The notes: generated by a model not told the origin, from the letters alone. DNA of 64,000 nucleotides from Marinobacter daqiaonensis (GCF_900115285.1 NZ_FOYW01000001.1:410376-474375); one strand, 5' to 3'; numbered from the stretch's first letter, positions 18,209 through 27,331 are shown. Made by a program: numbers and translations.

Positions 18209-18943
18209 TCAAATCCGGCGCCAGGCCGCAAGGCGGATGGCGCCGGCCGTGATGGTGCCAAAAAGTCGCATGCCGGCAGCGATGCAGGCCTAAACCACGT
18301 CAAGCCCCGCACTGAACCAATAGACTGCAATCAAGGCCCCACCAATTGCCACCACAAACCGGACCAGGGCAGCAGCGATTGGCCAATGGATAACGCCGGC
18401 ACCCTGGGAGCCAAAGTAGAGGGCAAGGCCAAGGCCCTGGAACAGAAAGAGAGGTCCGGCAATGTGGAGGAACTGCGCGCCCGCAATGTAGGTCGCAGGA
18501 TCGTCAGTAAAAAGTCCGACCCAGAGACCGGGGGCGAAGGCCAGCATCAGACCGATACTTCCGGTGAGGGCTGCCGCGAGTGCCCGGCCGGTCCAATCCA
18601 GCTGATGGAGCAGGGCGGTACCGCCGAGCCACCAGATCAGCCAGAACAGGCCGCCCGCCGCCAGTGCAATCACTACACCGTGCCAGATGAGCGCTTCTGC
18701 CTGGTCTTTTCGGCCACGCCCCAGTGCCCTCGCCACGGAACTGCTGAGGGGCCCGCCAAGAGCGCCGTTGGCCAGCATCTGCATCAACGCCGGAAACATG
18801 AGTGCAATGGCAGTCAGGGCTTCGGTGCCCAGGTGTCCAATAAACCATACCTCGGTCATGCTGACGGTGCCTTGCACAAAAAAGGCAATGGCATTCGCCG
18901 TCGCCATTACCAGAATCAGCGGCAATGCAGGGCGAGTCAGCAT
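18209..18943 (-). pseudogene. MATE efflux transporter relic (internal deletion plus in-frame amber)
   Basis: The open frame encodes 217 residues where MATE transporters have about 450. Residues 1-127 match the N-terminal MATE helices (IGHLGTEALTAIALMFPALM, NGALGGPLSSSVARALGRGR). Then, around 18556-18565, the sequence jumps to the C-terminal part (GLWVGLFTDDPATYIAGAQF, FQGLGLALYFGSQGAG), so roughly 220 residues of the middle are missing in frame. An amber codon at 18290-18292 ends the frame early, yet the same frame continues for 26 codons (AAGMRLFGTITAGAIRLAAW) as a normal MATE C-terminus, to a TGA at 18209. It lies downstream of the thioesterase and Bcr/CflA genes on the same strand and may once have been the third gene of that unit. 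Confidence 0.75.
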
Positions 18944-18986
18944 CTGCTCGGTGCGGGACCCGGGGGACTATTGAGAAACTGTCATG

Positions 18987-19439
18987 TCAGGACGGACGAT
19001 CCATCACCAGCAGCGTCGAAGTTGCGGATGTCAGGAGTCGGTCATTCGAATCGACGAGACGTGCCTCTGCGAATGCAGTACGCCGGCCCATGGTTAGCAC
19101 GGAGCCAATGGCCCGCACCGTTCCCGTTTTGGCAGTCATGCCCCGGTGATAAGCCGTCTTGAGTTCCAGCGTCGTGTACATCTGATCGGCCCTGAGTCTG
19201 GAATGAACCGCGCAGCCGCAGGCGCTGTCGAGCAGGGTCGCCGCGAATCCGCCGTGTACGCTGCCGATCGGATTATAGGCATGGGGACCGGGTTCGGCTT
19301 CAAACACTGCATGGCCTTCTGCAATTTCAGTGAGGCGGAACTTCAGCGTCTCGCCAATCGGGGCCCCCTTGCCGGAAGCAAGCAGTGCCTGCAGCTGTTC
19401 CAGCCCGGTTGCATCTGTATGGGTATCGTTTACGTTCAT
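18987..19439 (-). CDS. PaaI-family hotdog thioesterase
   Basis: 150-residue cytoplasmic protein of the PaaI/YdiI-like acyl-CoA thioesterase family. The motif NPIGSVHGGFAATLLDSACG is the family active-site stretch (HGG and the catalytic Asp on the hotdog helix), followed by TTLELKTAYHRGM and the C-terminal AFAEARLVDSNDRLLTSATST strand. Substrate is not predictable. It lies 60 bp after the Bcr/CflA transporter on the same strand and just before the MATE relic. With the divergent HxlR, SDR and isomerase genes it forms what looks like a small detoxification or aromatic-compound island. Confidence 0.88.
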   Translation of the reverse strand: MNVNDTHTDATGLEQLQALLASGKGAPIGETLKFRLTEIAEGHAVFEAEPGPHAYNPIGSVHGGFAATLLDSACGCAVHSRLRADQMYTTLELKTAYHRGMTAKTGTVRAIGSVLTMGRRTAFAEARLVDSNDRLLTSATSTLLVMDRPS

Positions 19440-19499
19440 ATTAGGGCTCTCCTATCAAATTGATATTTCGTTGTTTTTCGACAGCTGCCACGAACGCTT

Positions 19500-20717
19500 T
19501 CACGACAGGGCGACCTTATTCCGGGGTCGGTGGGCGATAACAGGAATGAACACGAGTAGCGCCAGCGCCGAGCCGGCGGTCATTGTGGCTGCCAATGCGA
19601 GCGCTGGAGGCAGTGGTAAAACGCTGGCCGCTGTAGAGCCGATCGCTGCACACGCCATCTGGAGAAAACCCTGCAGCGCTGAAGCCAGCCCGGCATTGTG
19701 TTTGAAGGGTTGCAGCGCGATCGCCGTACCCAGCGGGTTGACGAATCCCATGCCAAGAAGAAACAGTCCAAGACCACTGGTGATGGACATTAAAGTCGGT
19801 GTCGCGGCCTGGGTCAGAATCAGAAGACTCCCCGCCAGCGCGATGACCGCACCGATCATGGCAATCCACGCTTGCCCCCATCGGCGTGCAAGTTTCGGTG
19901 CCAGAAAACCGGCACCAAAGACAATAAACACGGTTGCGGCGAAATACAGCGAAAGTTGCAGTCCAGTCAGCCCGAGCTCACCGATAAGAATGGCCGGCGC
20001 GCTCGCAAAAAAAGCGTAGAGCATGCCCAGCGTCAGGCTGACTGAAAGGGCGGGGTAGATAAAACGGCGATCCCGTGCGAGTGCACCATACGCCACAAGG
20101 ACAGCACGGATCCGAAGCGGCTGTCTTGCCCCGCTCGGCTGGGTTTCGCCCATGCTTCGCACGTAAAAAATGCCGAGCGCCAGACCAAACAGGGCAACGC
20201 CAGCGAATATGAAGCGCCAGCCGAGTAACGCTCCGAGTCCGGTACCCACAAGCGGCGAAAAGCCAGGTGCTGCAGCCATGGCAATCATGATTAACGCCAG
20301 CGCTCGTGCCAGCGCCTCGCCATCGAATAAATCACGCGCTATCGCCCGCGCCAGAACGAAGGCGGCGCAGGCACCCAACGCCTGGATGATGCGCCCCAGA
20401 ATCAGGATGTCCAGGGTGGGGGAGAGCGCGCACACCGCACTGCCGACAATGAAGATTGCCAGGCCGCCGACCACCAGAGGCTTGCGACCAAAACGGTCCG
20501 CCAGTGGACCAACAAACAGCTGTCCCACTGCGAACGCGATGAAAAAACTGCTCAATGTCAGGCCGAGATCCCGTGTGTCCACACCAAGACCGACGCTCAT
20601 GCCTGGAAATACCGGCAGGATCACATTCGTCGCCAGTGCTCCCATAGCTGCCAGTCCCGCGAGCAGGAACAGAGTCGGCCCGGTAAGGGTTTGGGGTGTT
20701 GCGGATGAATGTGTCAC
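19500..20717 (-). CDS. Bcr/CflA-family MFS drug efflux transporter
   Basis: 405-residue major facilitator with 12 predicted TM helices. The motif A stretch GPLADRFGRKPLVVGGL (about residues 68-84) and the motif C-like GFSPLVGTGLGALLGWRFIF are those of Bcr/CflA drug:H+ antiporters. It exports small toxic compounds across the inner membrane. Transcribed divergently from an HxlR regulator with 121 bp between them that contains a perfect inverted repeat (20802-20824), so it is probably controlled by that regulator. Followed by the thioesterase and the MATE relic. Confidence 0.88.
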   Translation of the reverse strand: MTHSSATPQTLTGPTLFLLAGLAAMGALATNVILPVFPGMSVGLGVDTRDLGLTLSSFFIAFAVGQLFVGPLADRFGRKPLVVGGLAIFIVGSAVCALSPTLDILILGRIIQALGACAAFVLARAIARDLFDGEALARALALIMIAMAAAPGFSPLVGTGLGALLGWRFIFAGVALFGLALGIFYVRSMGETQPSGARQPLRIRAVLVAYGALARDRRFIYPALSVSLTLGMLYAFFASAPAILIGELGLTGLQLSLYFAATVFIVFGAGFLAPKLARRWGQAWIAMIGAVIALAGSLLILTQAATPTLMSITSGLGLFLLGMGFVNPLGTAIALQPFKHNAGLASALQGFLQMACAAIGSTAASVLPLPPALALAATMTAGSALALLVFIPVIAHRPRNKVALS

Positions 20718-20780
20718 AGGAATTCTCTCTTATAAGTGGTCCGGTCGAAGCCATCGATGCTGATTCGCCAGAATCAGAAC

Positions 20781-20824
20781 TTGACAACCTGGACGACCAA
20801 TGTAACTCTCATGATAAGAGTTAC
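20781..20824. promoter_or_regulatory. Probable HxlR promoter and operator
   Basis: Between the divergent MFS and HxlR genes, TTGACA (20781-20786) forms a good -35 box. The following perfect inverted repeat GTAACTCT-catgata-AGAGTTAC (20802-20824) covers the expected -10 position and lies 14 bp before the HxlR start codon. HxlR-family proteins bind such inverted repeats as dimers, so autoregulation and control of the divergent exporter are likely. Confidence 0.6.
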
Positions 20825-20838
20825 TAGGGGGAAGTCAA

Positions 20839-21342
20839 ATGAAAACCAAGTCCTTTGCCGGCATGCGATGCTCGGTGGCAGGCGCACTGGAGATCATCGG
20901 TGATCGCTGGACGCTTCTGTTGCTGCGGGATCTCGGTCTTGGACTGTCCCGGTACGACGACTTCAGGAAGAGCTGCGGTATTCCCACGACGACCTTGTCG
21001 AAGCGACTGCAATCGCTGGAAGCCCACGACGTTGTCCAACGAACCCGCTACAGTGAGCGGCCACCGCGGGATGAATATCACCTGACCGAGAAAGGCTGTG
21101 ATCTTTGGAAGGTCACAACCGCCCTGCGTGAGTGGGGGGATCGCTGGGATGCCTCGGGCTATGGCGCGCCGACCGTCGAGCTCGTTGACCGTGAGACCGA
21201 CCGCGAATTGCGACTCGCCCTTGTGGACCCCGAGACCGGGCAGATCGTCCCGCGCAACCGGATCCGGCTGCGCCCAGGGCCGGGAGCGGATGCGCACGTC
21301 CTTGCCCTGTTGAACCATTCGACGGTCAAGGCTAAGAAATAA
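20839..21342 (+). CDS. HxlR-family transcriptional regulator
   Basis: 167-residue winged-helix regulator. The N-terminus CSVAGALEIIGDRWTLLLLRDL with the leading Cys, and GIPTTTLSKRLQSLEAHDVVQR as recognition helix, are the HxlR signature. A C-terminal extension (about residues 105-167) goes beyond the minimal HxlR domain. Members of this family often sense quinones or reactive electrophiles through the N-terminal cysteine (here about residue 11). It starts the SDR/isomerase operon and faces the MFS exporter; the palindrome before its start is a likely operator. Start ATG at 20839 has a GGGGGAAG site. Confidence 0.9.
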   Translation: MKTKSFAGMRCSVAGALEIIGDRWTLLLLRDLGLGLSRYDDFRKSCGIPTTTLSKRLQSLEAHDVVQRTRYSERPPRDEYHLTEKGCDLWKVTTALREWGDRWDASGYGAPTVELVDRETDRELRLALVDPETGQIVPRNRIRLRPGPGADAHVLALLNHSTVKAKK

Positions 21343-21359
21343 GTCACGGGAGAAGAGTT

Positions 21360-22124
21360 ATGGATCCAGTCTGTCTGGTAATGGGCGCCGGTGCCGGCAT
21401 CGGTGGCAGTGTGGGTAAGCGCTTTGCCCAGGGTGGTTACCACGCCGTGCTATGCAGGCGTAGCGACGATCAGGGGCTTCAGAGGTTGGTGCAAGACATT
21501 GAGGCAGAGGGCGGTGCCGCATCCGGGTTTCTGCTCAATGCGGCGGAAGAAAACAGTATCGAAGAACGTATTGATGCGGTCGAGAAGGAGATCGGCCCCA
21601 TTGAGGTCGCTGTCTTCAACCTTGGTGCCCAGATCGGCGATCGCCATCTCGCCGATACCAGCTACAAGGCGTTCGAACTGGGGTGGCGGCTTGCGACGTT
21701 TGCGCTGTTTCGCTTCGCATCCGCCATCATGCCCCGCATGGAAGCACGGGGCCACGGCACGCTTCTGGTGACTTCGCCAACCGCTGCGGTGCGTGGCAAC
21801 GCGGGACAGCACTCACACGCGGCAGCAATGGGCGGACGCCGGATGCTGTGCCAGTCATTGAACGCTGAATTCGGGCCGAAAGGTATTCACGTCGCCAATA
21901 TCCTGATTGACGGTGCGGTCGACGCCCCCGACACACTCGGCAAGCTGTTGGGACCTGAAGAATTCCAGGAGCTGCGCAGAACACGCGGCCTGGAAAATGA
22001 CGGATTGATACTGCCCGAGCGAGTGGCAGAAACCTATTTCCACATCGCCGGCCAACATCGCTCCACATGGACCCACGAGCTTGATCTCAGGTCATTCTCA
22101 GATCGGCCGTGGTGGAATCACTAG
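21360..22124 (+). CDS. Short-chain dehydrogenase-like protein lacking the YxxxK site
   Basis: 254-residue Rossmann protein of the SDR superfamily: MGAGAGIGGSVGKRFAQGGY is the N-terminal nucleotide loop and VFNLGAQI replaces NNAG. The catalytic Ser (LVTSPTAA) is kept, but the position of the YxxxK pair reads GQHSHAAAMGGRRML, with no Tyr and no Lys. Loss of both residues argues for a non-oxidoreductase or altered chemistry. The gene lies 17 bp after the HxlR gene and 17 bp before the isomerase gene; SDR relatives with this degenerate site are, as far as I recall, often found near GST-like genes. Function unknown. Confidence 0.75.
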   Translation: MDPVCLVMGAGAGIGGSVGKRFAQGGYHAVLCRRSDDQGLQRLVQDIEAEGGAASGFLLNAAEENSIEERIDAVEKEIGPIEVAVFNLGAQIGDRHLADTSYKAFELGWRLATFALFRFASAIMPRMEARGHGTLLVTSPTAAVRGNAGQHSHAAAMGGRRMLCQSLNAEFGPKGIHVANILIDGAVDAPDTLGKLLGPEEFQELRRTRGLENDGLILPERVAETYFHIAGQHRSTWTHELDLRSFSDRPWWNH

Positions 22125-22141
22125 AGCCCATGGAGATCGTT

Positions 22142-22756
22142 ATGAATCCCAAGATCGAGTTCTACTTTGACTTCGGCAGTCCCAATGCCTATCTCGCCTA
22201 CAGGCGCATCCCTGAAATTCAGAAGCGACTCGGCGCAGAGTTTGAAATGAAACCGATATTGCTGGGTGGCGTATTCAAGGCAACGGGTAATCAATCCCCC
22301 ATGATGGCTTTTGCCAACGTTCCAGCAAAGTTGGCTTACGAACGACTTGAGATGACACGCTTCATCAAGCGCCATGGCATCAGTCAGTTCAGGCAAAATC
22401 CGTTTTTTCCGGTCAACACTATGATGCTCATGCGTGGTTCGATTCTGGCGAGGCAGACCGGAGTTTACGACCGCTATATAGAAATGGTGTTTTCCGCCAT
22501 GTGGGAAAAAAGTTTGAACATGGGTGATGAGTCCGTGTTCTCCGAGCAATTGGGGTCTATAGGCATCGATTCCAATGACTTCATCGCGAAGTTATCGGAT
22601 AGCGATATTAAGCAACAGTTGGTTGAAGCGACTGAAGAGGCGGTTCAGCGAGGCATTTTTGGTAGTCCGTCATTTTTTGTCGGTGATGAACTCTTTTTCG
22701 GCAAAGATCGACTGGATGACGTTGAGCGTGAGTTCCTCTTGAAAACCGAGGCTTAA
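22142..22756 (+). CDS. 2-hydroxychromene-2-carboxylate isomerase-like (DsbA fold) protein
   Basis: 204-residue protein of the HCCA isomerase/kappa-class GST family. The N-terminus IEFYFDFGSPNAYLAYRRIP carries the conserved serine used for glutathione activation. KPILLGGVFKATGN and the C-terminal GIFGSPSFFVGDELFFGKDRLDDVE (split here as GSPSFFVGDELFFG) are family hallmarks. These enzymes isomerise or conjugate aromatic intermediates with glutathione. Start taken at the ATG at 22142 with GGAG 6 bp upstream, because the fold starts there. Last gene of the HxlR-SDR-isomerase unit. Confidence 0.87.
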   Translation: MNPKIEFYFDFGSPNAYLAYRRIPEIQKRLGAEFEMKPILLGGVFKATGNQSPMMAFANVPAKLAYERLEMTRFIKRHGISQFRQNPFFPVNTMMLMRGSILARQTGVYDRYIEMVFSAMWEKSLNMGDESVFSEQLGSIGIDSNDFIAKLSDSDIKQQLVEATEEAVQRGIFGSPSFFVGDELFFGKDRLDDVEREFLLKTEA

Positions 22757-22914
22757 GAGGCGAAGGCAAGACGCTGGTAGGCACCACGGTATTGCGCGAA
22801 CGGGTAGGCCCGATCAATGAATGGTTCCACTTCATGCCGAGCCATCGCAGCGGGCAATGCTTCGAAAGTCAGTCGAGAACCGATTGCCTTGCGGGCAACC
22901 TGGAGCGAGGGGAG
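22753..22914 (-). pseudogene. C-terminal relic of a zinc-type alcohol dehydrogenase/quinone oxidoreductase
   Basis: On the minus strand, about 50 codons ending at the TAA at 22753 read like the C-terminus of an MDR-family dehydrogenase: VGSR-like KAIGSRLTFEALPAAM followed by EVEPFIDRAYPFAQYRGAYQ, matching the family pattern of a helix then PVIDRVFPFEEAREAY. The NAD-binding and catalytic domains are absent. The fragment is squeezed between the isomerase gene and the lipase-like gene, and the normal GKVVI ending is missing. I read it as a decayed remnant left by a deletion; a chance similarity is possible because the segment is short. Confidence 0.45.
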
Positions 22915-22921
22915 CCCGGGG

Positions 22922-23635
22922 TTATTGAGCAAGGCGGTTCGCAATCGCCGCTAGTACGTCACGGTTCCAGCCCATACCAAGGTGGCTGCCTCTGATTTCA
23001 ATGTCATGCACGAGATCAGACCGTTCGAGGTGGCAACAGGTCTTCCAGGAGACGACACCATCTGACCGGCTGTAAATTGAGGTGGTATGAATCGGTGGAG
23101 GCGTTCGCAGCCGTTGGCTCAACGCCGGATCGTATGCCAACGGACTGCCGTTTATCAAACGGAAGAGCCAGCCCACGTTGGTGTGGTCGGCTTCCGCATT
23201 GAACGGTGTCCCTAGTGTGATCACCTCTCGAACGTGCGGTGCCATCAGTTTGGCCAGTTCGCGGGCGTAGAATCCGCCCAGGCTCCAGCCGATGAGAGTG
23301 GCCGGTTGGGTGTGATCGGAAAGCAAATCGACAATCCGTGACTTGATGGAGTCCAGCCAGCCGTCCAGATCCCCCTTCGGCCCCAAGTTGAATCCCTGGC
23401 CCCAGTCGAAAGCATCGTAACCTAATGAGTTGCAGAAGGCGCGCAAGGGAGCGACGGATCTCCCGTCCGCGCCAAGACCCGGGAAAAGTATGACTGGATG
23501 CCCGTCTCCAGGCTTCGCGGAATAGGGCTTCCCGAGACTGTACCCGGCCAACTCGGTCATGGCGCGAAAGGGCTCGGACATAAGCAGTGAGAGAGAGGGA
23601 CGTTGGATCTTCAGTGCCCTCGACTTGCTAATCAT
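22922..23635 (-). CDS. Alpha/beta hydrolase (lipase/acyltransferase-like)
   Basis: 237 residues. The strand HPVILFPGLGADGRSVAPLR with the oxyanion turn, and the nucleophile elbow IGWSLGGFYARELA (G-x-S-x-G), identify an alpha/beta hydrolase. The catalytic His would be in IRGSHLGMGWN near the end and the acid in SRSDGVVSW. It is related to the alpha/beta family of small bacterial esterases annotated as lipases. No signal peptide is evident, so a cytoplasmic location is expected. It is a single gene, with the dehydrogenase relic directly downstream and selO divergent. Confidence 0.8.
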   Translation of the reverse strand: MISKSRALKIQRPSLSLLMSEPFRAMTELAGYSLGKPYSAKPGDGHPVILFPGLGADGRSVAPLRAFCNSLGYDAFDWGQGFNLGPKGDLDGWLDSIKSRIVDLLSDHTQPATLIGWSLGGFYARELAKLMAPHVREVITLGTPFNAEADHTNVGWLFRLINGSPLAYDPALSQRLRTPPPIHTTSIYSRSDGVVSWKTCCHLERSDLVHDIEIRGSHLGMGWNRDVLAAIANRLAQ

Positions 23636-23931
23636 GCTTCCTCGATATTCACTTTGTTGCCGGTGGGGAGAGCTTCATGCCCATGTGATCAGCCCCGCAG
23701 CTGTTGATGACTTGATCTACGATTATGACGCCTGAGCACGGCCATGTCTGTTCGGTCGGACACCTTAAAAATGAGCCGCCTTGTGGAACACTCTGCACCC
23801 ATAGAACAGCAACATCTCACTGACAAGCCCTCAAACAGCAGACGCCTGATAGCGTTACACTAAAAGCAAAGGAAGCGTAAAGTGGTCTCGCTTATGGCAA
23901 AGTCTATCAAACCAACGCAAGAGGAGTCCCT

Positions 23932-25647
23932 ATGATAAAGCGACACCCCCGGGAAACGCCTACAACTGTCGCGACCCTCGACGATCTCGCAACGTTGGCA
24001 GATTATTCACTCATGGACACGCTCAACTGTGATCCTGAGGGGAAAGCAAGCGGAGCTGACCATGAGCCACGACAAGTCTTCTCGGGGCACTATGTTCCGG
24101 TCAATCCCACGCCAATCGAAAATCCCGAGTATGTCGCGCATGGGAAAAATCTGTTTCACGAACTGGGTTTCGCCGACGGCATGGCGCAGTCCCGCGACTT
24201 CGTCCGCATGTTCTCCGGCGACTTATCCCGTGTTCCGGAGCCTCTGCGCAACGTCGGGTGGGCGTGTGGCTACGCACTTTCCATCTTCGGCAACGAATTC
24301 TACCAGCAATGCCCGTTCCAGACCGGCAATGGCTATGGCGACGGTCGCGCTATTTCGGTGCTCGAGGCTGTCATCAACGGGCAGCGCTGGGAAATGCAGT
24401 TGAAAGGGGGAGGGCGCACACCCTACGGCCGCGGCGCGGACGGCAGGGCCGTTCTGAGATCCAGTGTGCGGGAGTTCCTGGCCCAGGAGCATATGCACGC
24501 ACTTGGTGTGCCTACGTCAAGGTCCCTGAGTCTGTACGTGTCGAAAACCGAGAAAGTCAGGCGTCCCTGGTATTCGGAGGGCTCACGCTCAGTAGATCCC
24601 GATATCCTTATATCCGAGCCCGTTGCCATCTCCACGCGTGTTGCGCCGTCGTTCATTCGGGTAGGGCAGCTTGAACTCTTTAGCCGTCGAGCCCGCAAGC
24701 AGGAACACCCTCAGGCGATGGAGGAGCTCGAGAAGATCGTCTTGCACCTGATCGATCGTGAGTACGGTGACGTTATCGACCAGTCACTGGCCACCGCCGA
24801 AAAAGTGGTGTTGCTGGCACGTGAGTTCCGCAGCCGGCTGGCGTCGCTTGTAGCGAACTGGATCCGTGTTGGCTACTGCCAGGGTAACTTCAACAGCGAC
24901 AACTGTGCGGCGGGCGGCTTCACGCTCGACTATGGCCCCTTTGGATTCTGCGATGTGTTTGATCCGCAGTATCAACCATGGACGGGTGGCGGAGACCACT
25001 TCTCGTTCCTCAACCAACCAGCAGCGGCCGAACGCAACTTCCACTCGTTTTGTTCGGCGGTTCGGCCTTTGGTGGCAGGGCACCCAGACTCTCTGCGACA
25101 GCTGGAGGAGATTCAGAGCGATTTCCCAGTGGTGATGCACGCACAAATGGAAAAGATGTGGGCTACCAAGCTTGGACTCGACGTTTTTGAGGCGGCTTTG
25201 TTCCGCGAGCTGGCAAAGCTGATGATGCAAACCCGTGTTGATTACACCATGTTCTTCCGGGAACTCTCGTCGGTGCCAGATGACATTGAGCCACTCAAGA
25301 AGAGCTTCTACAAGGGCCCGACCTATACTGCAGACCCCGAAGGAATAGACAGGCGCTGGTCAGCATGGCTTACAAAATGGAACTCGCTCACTCGGCGTGG
25401 TACTCGTGAGGAACTTTCCAGCCAGATGAAGCTCGTCAACCCGAAGTACAGTTTAAAGGAATGGTTGGTTGTGCCTGCCTATCAGCAAGCCGCAGCCGGG
25501 GACTACGCCTTGCTGCGAGAGCTGCAGGAGGTCATGACCCAGCCATACGCGGAGCAATCTGAGGGCGTGGAGAACAAATACTACCGGCCGAAGCCGCCGG
25601 AGCTTTTCGGCGTGGGCGGGGCCTCGCATCTTAGCTGCTCATCGTGA
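23932..25647 (+). CDS. selO: Protein adenylyltransferase SelO (YdiU family)
   Basis: 571-residue pseudokinase-fold enzyme that transfers AMP from ATP to Ser/Thr/Tyr of target proteins, linked to redox homeostasis. Conserved blocks are [20 protein letters not shown] (about 156-175; Lys158 and Arg pair), [19 protein letters not shown], and the metal-binding [23 protein letters not shown] (around 317-339; split N321/D323/N324 and D333). The C-terminus ends in LSCSS as in bacterial homologues, with Cys where eukaryotic SelO has selenocysteine; no in-frame TGA precedes the stop. It is about 90 residues longer than E. coli SelO. A GAGGAG ribosome site precedes the ATG. Confidence 0.9.
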   Translation: MIKRHPRETPTTVATLDDLATLADYSLMDTLNCDPEGKASGADHEPRQVFSGHYVPVNPTPIENPEYVAHGKNLFHELGFADGMAQSRDFVRMFSGDLSRVPEPLRNVGWACGYALSIFGNEFYQQCPFQTGNGYGDGRAISVLEAVINGQRWEMQLKGGGRTPYGRGADGRAVLRSSVREFLAQEHMHALGVPTSRSLSLYVSKTEKVRRPWYSEGSRSVDPDILISEPVAISTRVAPSFIRVGQLELFSRRARKQEHPQAMEELEKIVLHLIDREYGDVIDQSLATAEKVVLLAREFRSRLASLVANWIRVGYCQGNFNSDNCAAGGFTLDYGPFGFCDVFDPQYQPWTGGGDHFSFLNQPAAAERNFHSFCSAVRPLVAGHPDSLRQLEEIQSDFPVVMHAQMEKMWATKLGLDVFEAALFRELAKLMMQTRVDYTMFFRELSSVPDDIEPLKKSFYKGPTYTADPEGIDRRWSAWLTKWNSLTRRGTREELSSQMKLVNPKYSLKEWLVVPAYQQAAAGDYALLRELQEVMTQPYAEQSEGVENKYYRPKPPELFGVGGASHLSCSS

Positions 25648-25784
25648 TTCGAATTCAGAATGACCAAACCCATGTCCTTAATATTTTCTTAGGATTTACT
25701 TAGGCAAGATTTAGCATCGCCCCTAACCTGCCCGAAGTATTCTGAACCCGCTTGAGTGACATCGACATCACGAGGAGTTCAGGA

Positions 25785-26306
25785 ATGATTACCTCAACAT
25801 TTTCAGCTTTCCGCCCCGCCTTTTGCGCCGCACTGCTTGGTTCACTGTTATCCGCGCCTGCCATTGCTGGCGCGCCTGAGACCCGCAATGCATCCATTGA
25901 GCGCGGGGAGTATCTCGCCCGCATTGCGGGTTGCAACGACTGCCATACCGCCGGCTATCCGGAAACCGCCGGAAACATTCCCAGGGAACAGTGGCTTACC
26001 GGAATGAACGTTGGGTTTCAGGGTCCCTGGGGCACCACTTACCCCGCCAATCTGCGGCTGTACTTTGCCGACATGGACGAAGAACAGTGGTTGGCCCGGG
26101 CCCGTGCACCCATGATGCCACCCATGCCGTGGTTCGCTTTGCGGGACATGAACGATGAAGACCTGCTGGCCCTTTACCATTTCGTAAGGTCCCTCGGGCC
26201 GGCCGGCGATCCGGTACCGGTTGCCGTTGCCCCGGATCAGCCGGTCAGCACCCCGTACATCGAGTTCTTCCCCAAGAATCTGCCGCTGCAAGCAGCGACA
26301 CCCTGA
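25785..26306 (+). CDS. Periplasmic c-type cytochrome
   Basis: 173-residue exported protein. The signal peptide ends near AIAGA (about residue 29). One heme site, CNDCH (about residue 55), follows GEYLARIAG, and the distal Met may be one of those in MMPPMPWFALRDM, a stretch that resembles the cytochrome subunit of membrane alcohol/aldehyde dehydrogenases. DLLALYHFVRSLGPAGDPVP is the typical C-terminal helix. It probably carries electrons from a periplasmic dehydrogenase. The E1 alpha gene begins 26 bp downstream on the same strand, an unusual partner. Start ATG chosen for the AGGAG site 8 bp upstream and the direct signal peptide. Confidence 0.85.
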   Translation: MITSTFSAFRPAFCAALLGSLLSAPAIAGAPETRNASIERGEYLARIAGCNDCHTAGYPETAGNIPREQWLTGMNVGFQGPWGTTYPANLRLYFADMDEEQWLARARAPMMPPMPWFALRDMNDEDLLALYHFVRSLGPAGDPVPVAVAPDQPVSTPYIEFFPKNLPLQAATP

Positions 26307-26332
26307 TCCTCTTTTAGGTTGACGACTTTGCT

Positions 26333-27319
26333 ATGAATATCTTGAGAGATACACCGATAAATCATCCCCAACCCCGGTTGCGTGGCCTGGACACAATGAT
26401 GCTCATCCGGGCATACGAAGAGCGGCTCGCATTGATGCAGCAGAACAACGGGGTACCAGGCACCTGCACCAGCGTCGGCCAGGAAGCTTGCGCTGTCGGA
26501 GTGTTGGGCGCTCTGGACAGTCGAGACAGAATTATCACGAACCATCGCAGCGCTGCACACCTGCTTGCACGCGGGGCCGACCCGGGCCGCCTGATGGCGG
26601 AGGTGCTGGGACGTGTTGACGGGTATTGCGGTGGCCACAGTGGCAGCCTCCATGTCTCCGCGCGGGAACTGGGAGTCGTTCTGACCTCCACCATTGTGGG
26701 CGGAGGCCTGTCGTTGGCTCCGGGCGTGGCATTAGCCCAGAAGATGGGGCAGGGAGAGGAGGGCGGCGTGGTGGTTGTATTCTTCGGCGACGGTGCCGCC
26801 TGCGAAGGTATTCTGCATGAGTCGCTCAATCTGGCCGTGCAGTGGCAGCTTCCACTCCTGTTCGTCTGCGAAAACAATCAGTGGCAGGCCTATGTGCATC
26901 GTCTGGAAACCATGGCCGATGATGCCATCTACCGCTGGGCCTGTGGTCATGGGCTCGATACCCAGCGCATTGATGGCAACGATTCAGACCTGGTTCTTGA
27001 AGCTGCAAGGCAGGCCGTTGGCGCAATCCGTGCCGATGGCCGGCCAAGATTCCTGGAACTGCTGACCTATCGCCAGCGCGGACATCTAGAGCCGGATGAT
27101 CTCGCCTATGTGGACCAGGTCGAGCGCCAACGCTGGCTGAAACGCGACCCGATTGCGTTAATGCAGGCACGCTTGAAGGCCGAAGGCCTGTTGCAGGATA
27201 AAGAGTTGAGGACCATCGAGGAACAGATCCATCGGCAGACCGATACCGCACAGGCCTTTGCCGAGGCAAGCCCCTGGCCGGACCCACAAAAACTGCTACA
27301 GCATGTCTATGCCGGATAA
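26333..27319 (+). CDS. TPP-dependent 2-oxoacid/acetoin dehydrogenase E1 alpha subunit
   Basis: 328-residue E1 alpha subunit. TPP binding is shown by VVFFGDGAACEGILHESLNLA ending at CENNQWQAY (GDG-x~27-NN motif), plus GHSGSLHVSARELGV and YRQRGHLEPDD near the active site. It would pair with the beta subunit encoded 12 bp downstream and decarboxylate a 2-oxoacid, acetoin or an analogous substrate. It resembles acetoin dehydrogenase AcoA more than PDH E1 alpha in length. No E2 or E3 gene follows, so the complex must borrow them or act alone. Confidence 0.88.
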   Translation: MNILRDTPINHPQPRLRGLDTMMLIRAYEERLALMQQNNGVPGTCTSVGQEACAVGVLGALDSRDRIITNHRSAAHLLARGADPGRLMAEVLGRVDGYCGGHSGSLHVSARELGVVLTSTIVGGGLSLAPGVALAQKMGQGEEGGVVVVFFGDGAACEGILHESLNLAVQWQLPLLFVCENNQWQAYVHRLETMADDAIYRWACGHGLDTQRIDGNDSDLVLEAARQAVGAIRADGRPRFLELLTYRQRGHLEPDDLAYVDQVERQRWLKRDPIALMQARLKAEGLLQDKELRTIEEQIHRQTDTAQAFAEASPWPDPQKLLQHVYAG

Positions 27320-27331
27320 GGAACGAAAAAC

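Noticed and set aside
25600..25647. Possible selenocysteine codon in selO.
   Set aside because: The end reads LSCSS followed by TGA with Cys codons; there is no in-frame internal TGA, so this is the Cys form.
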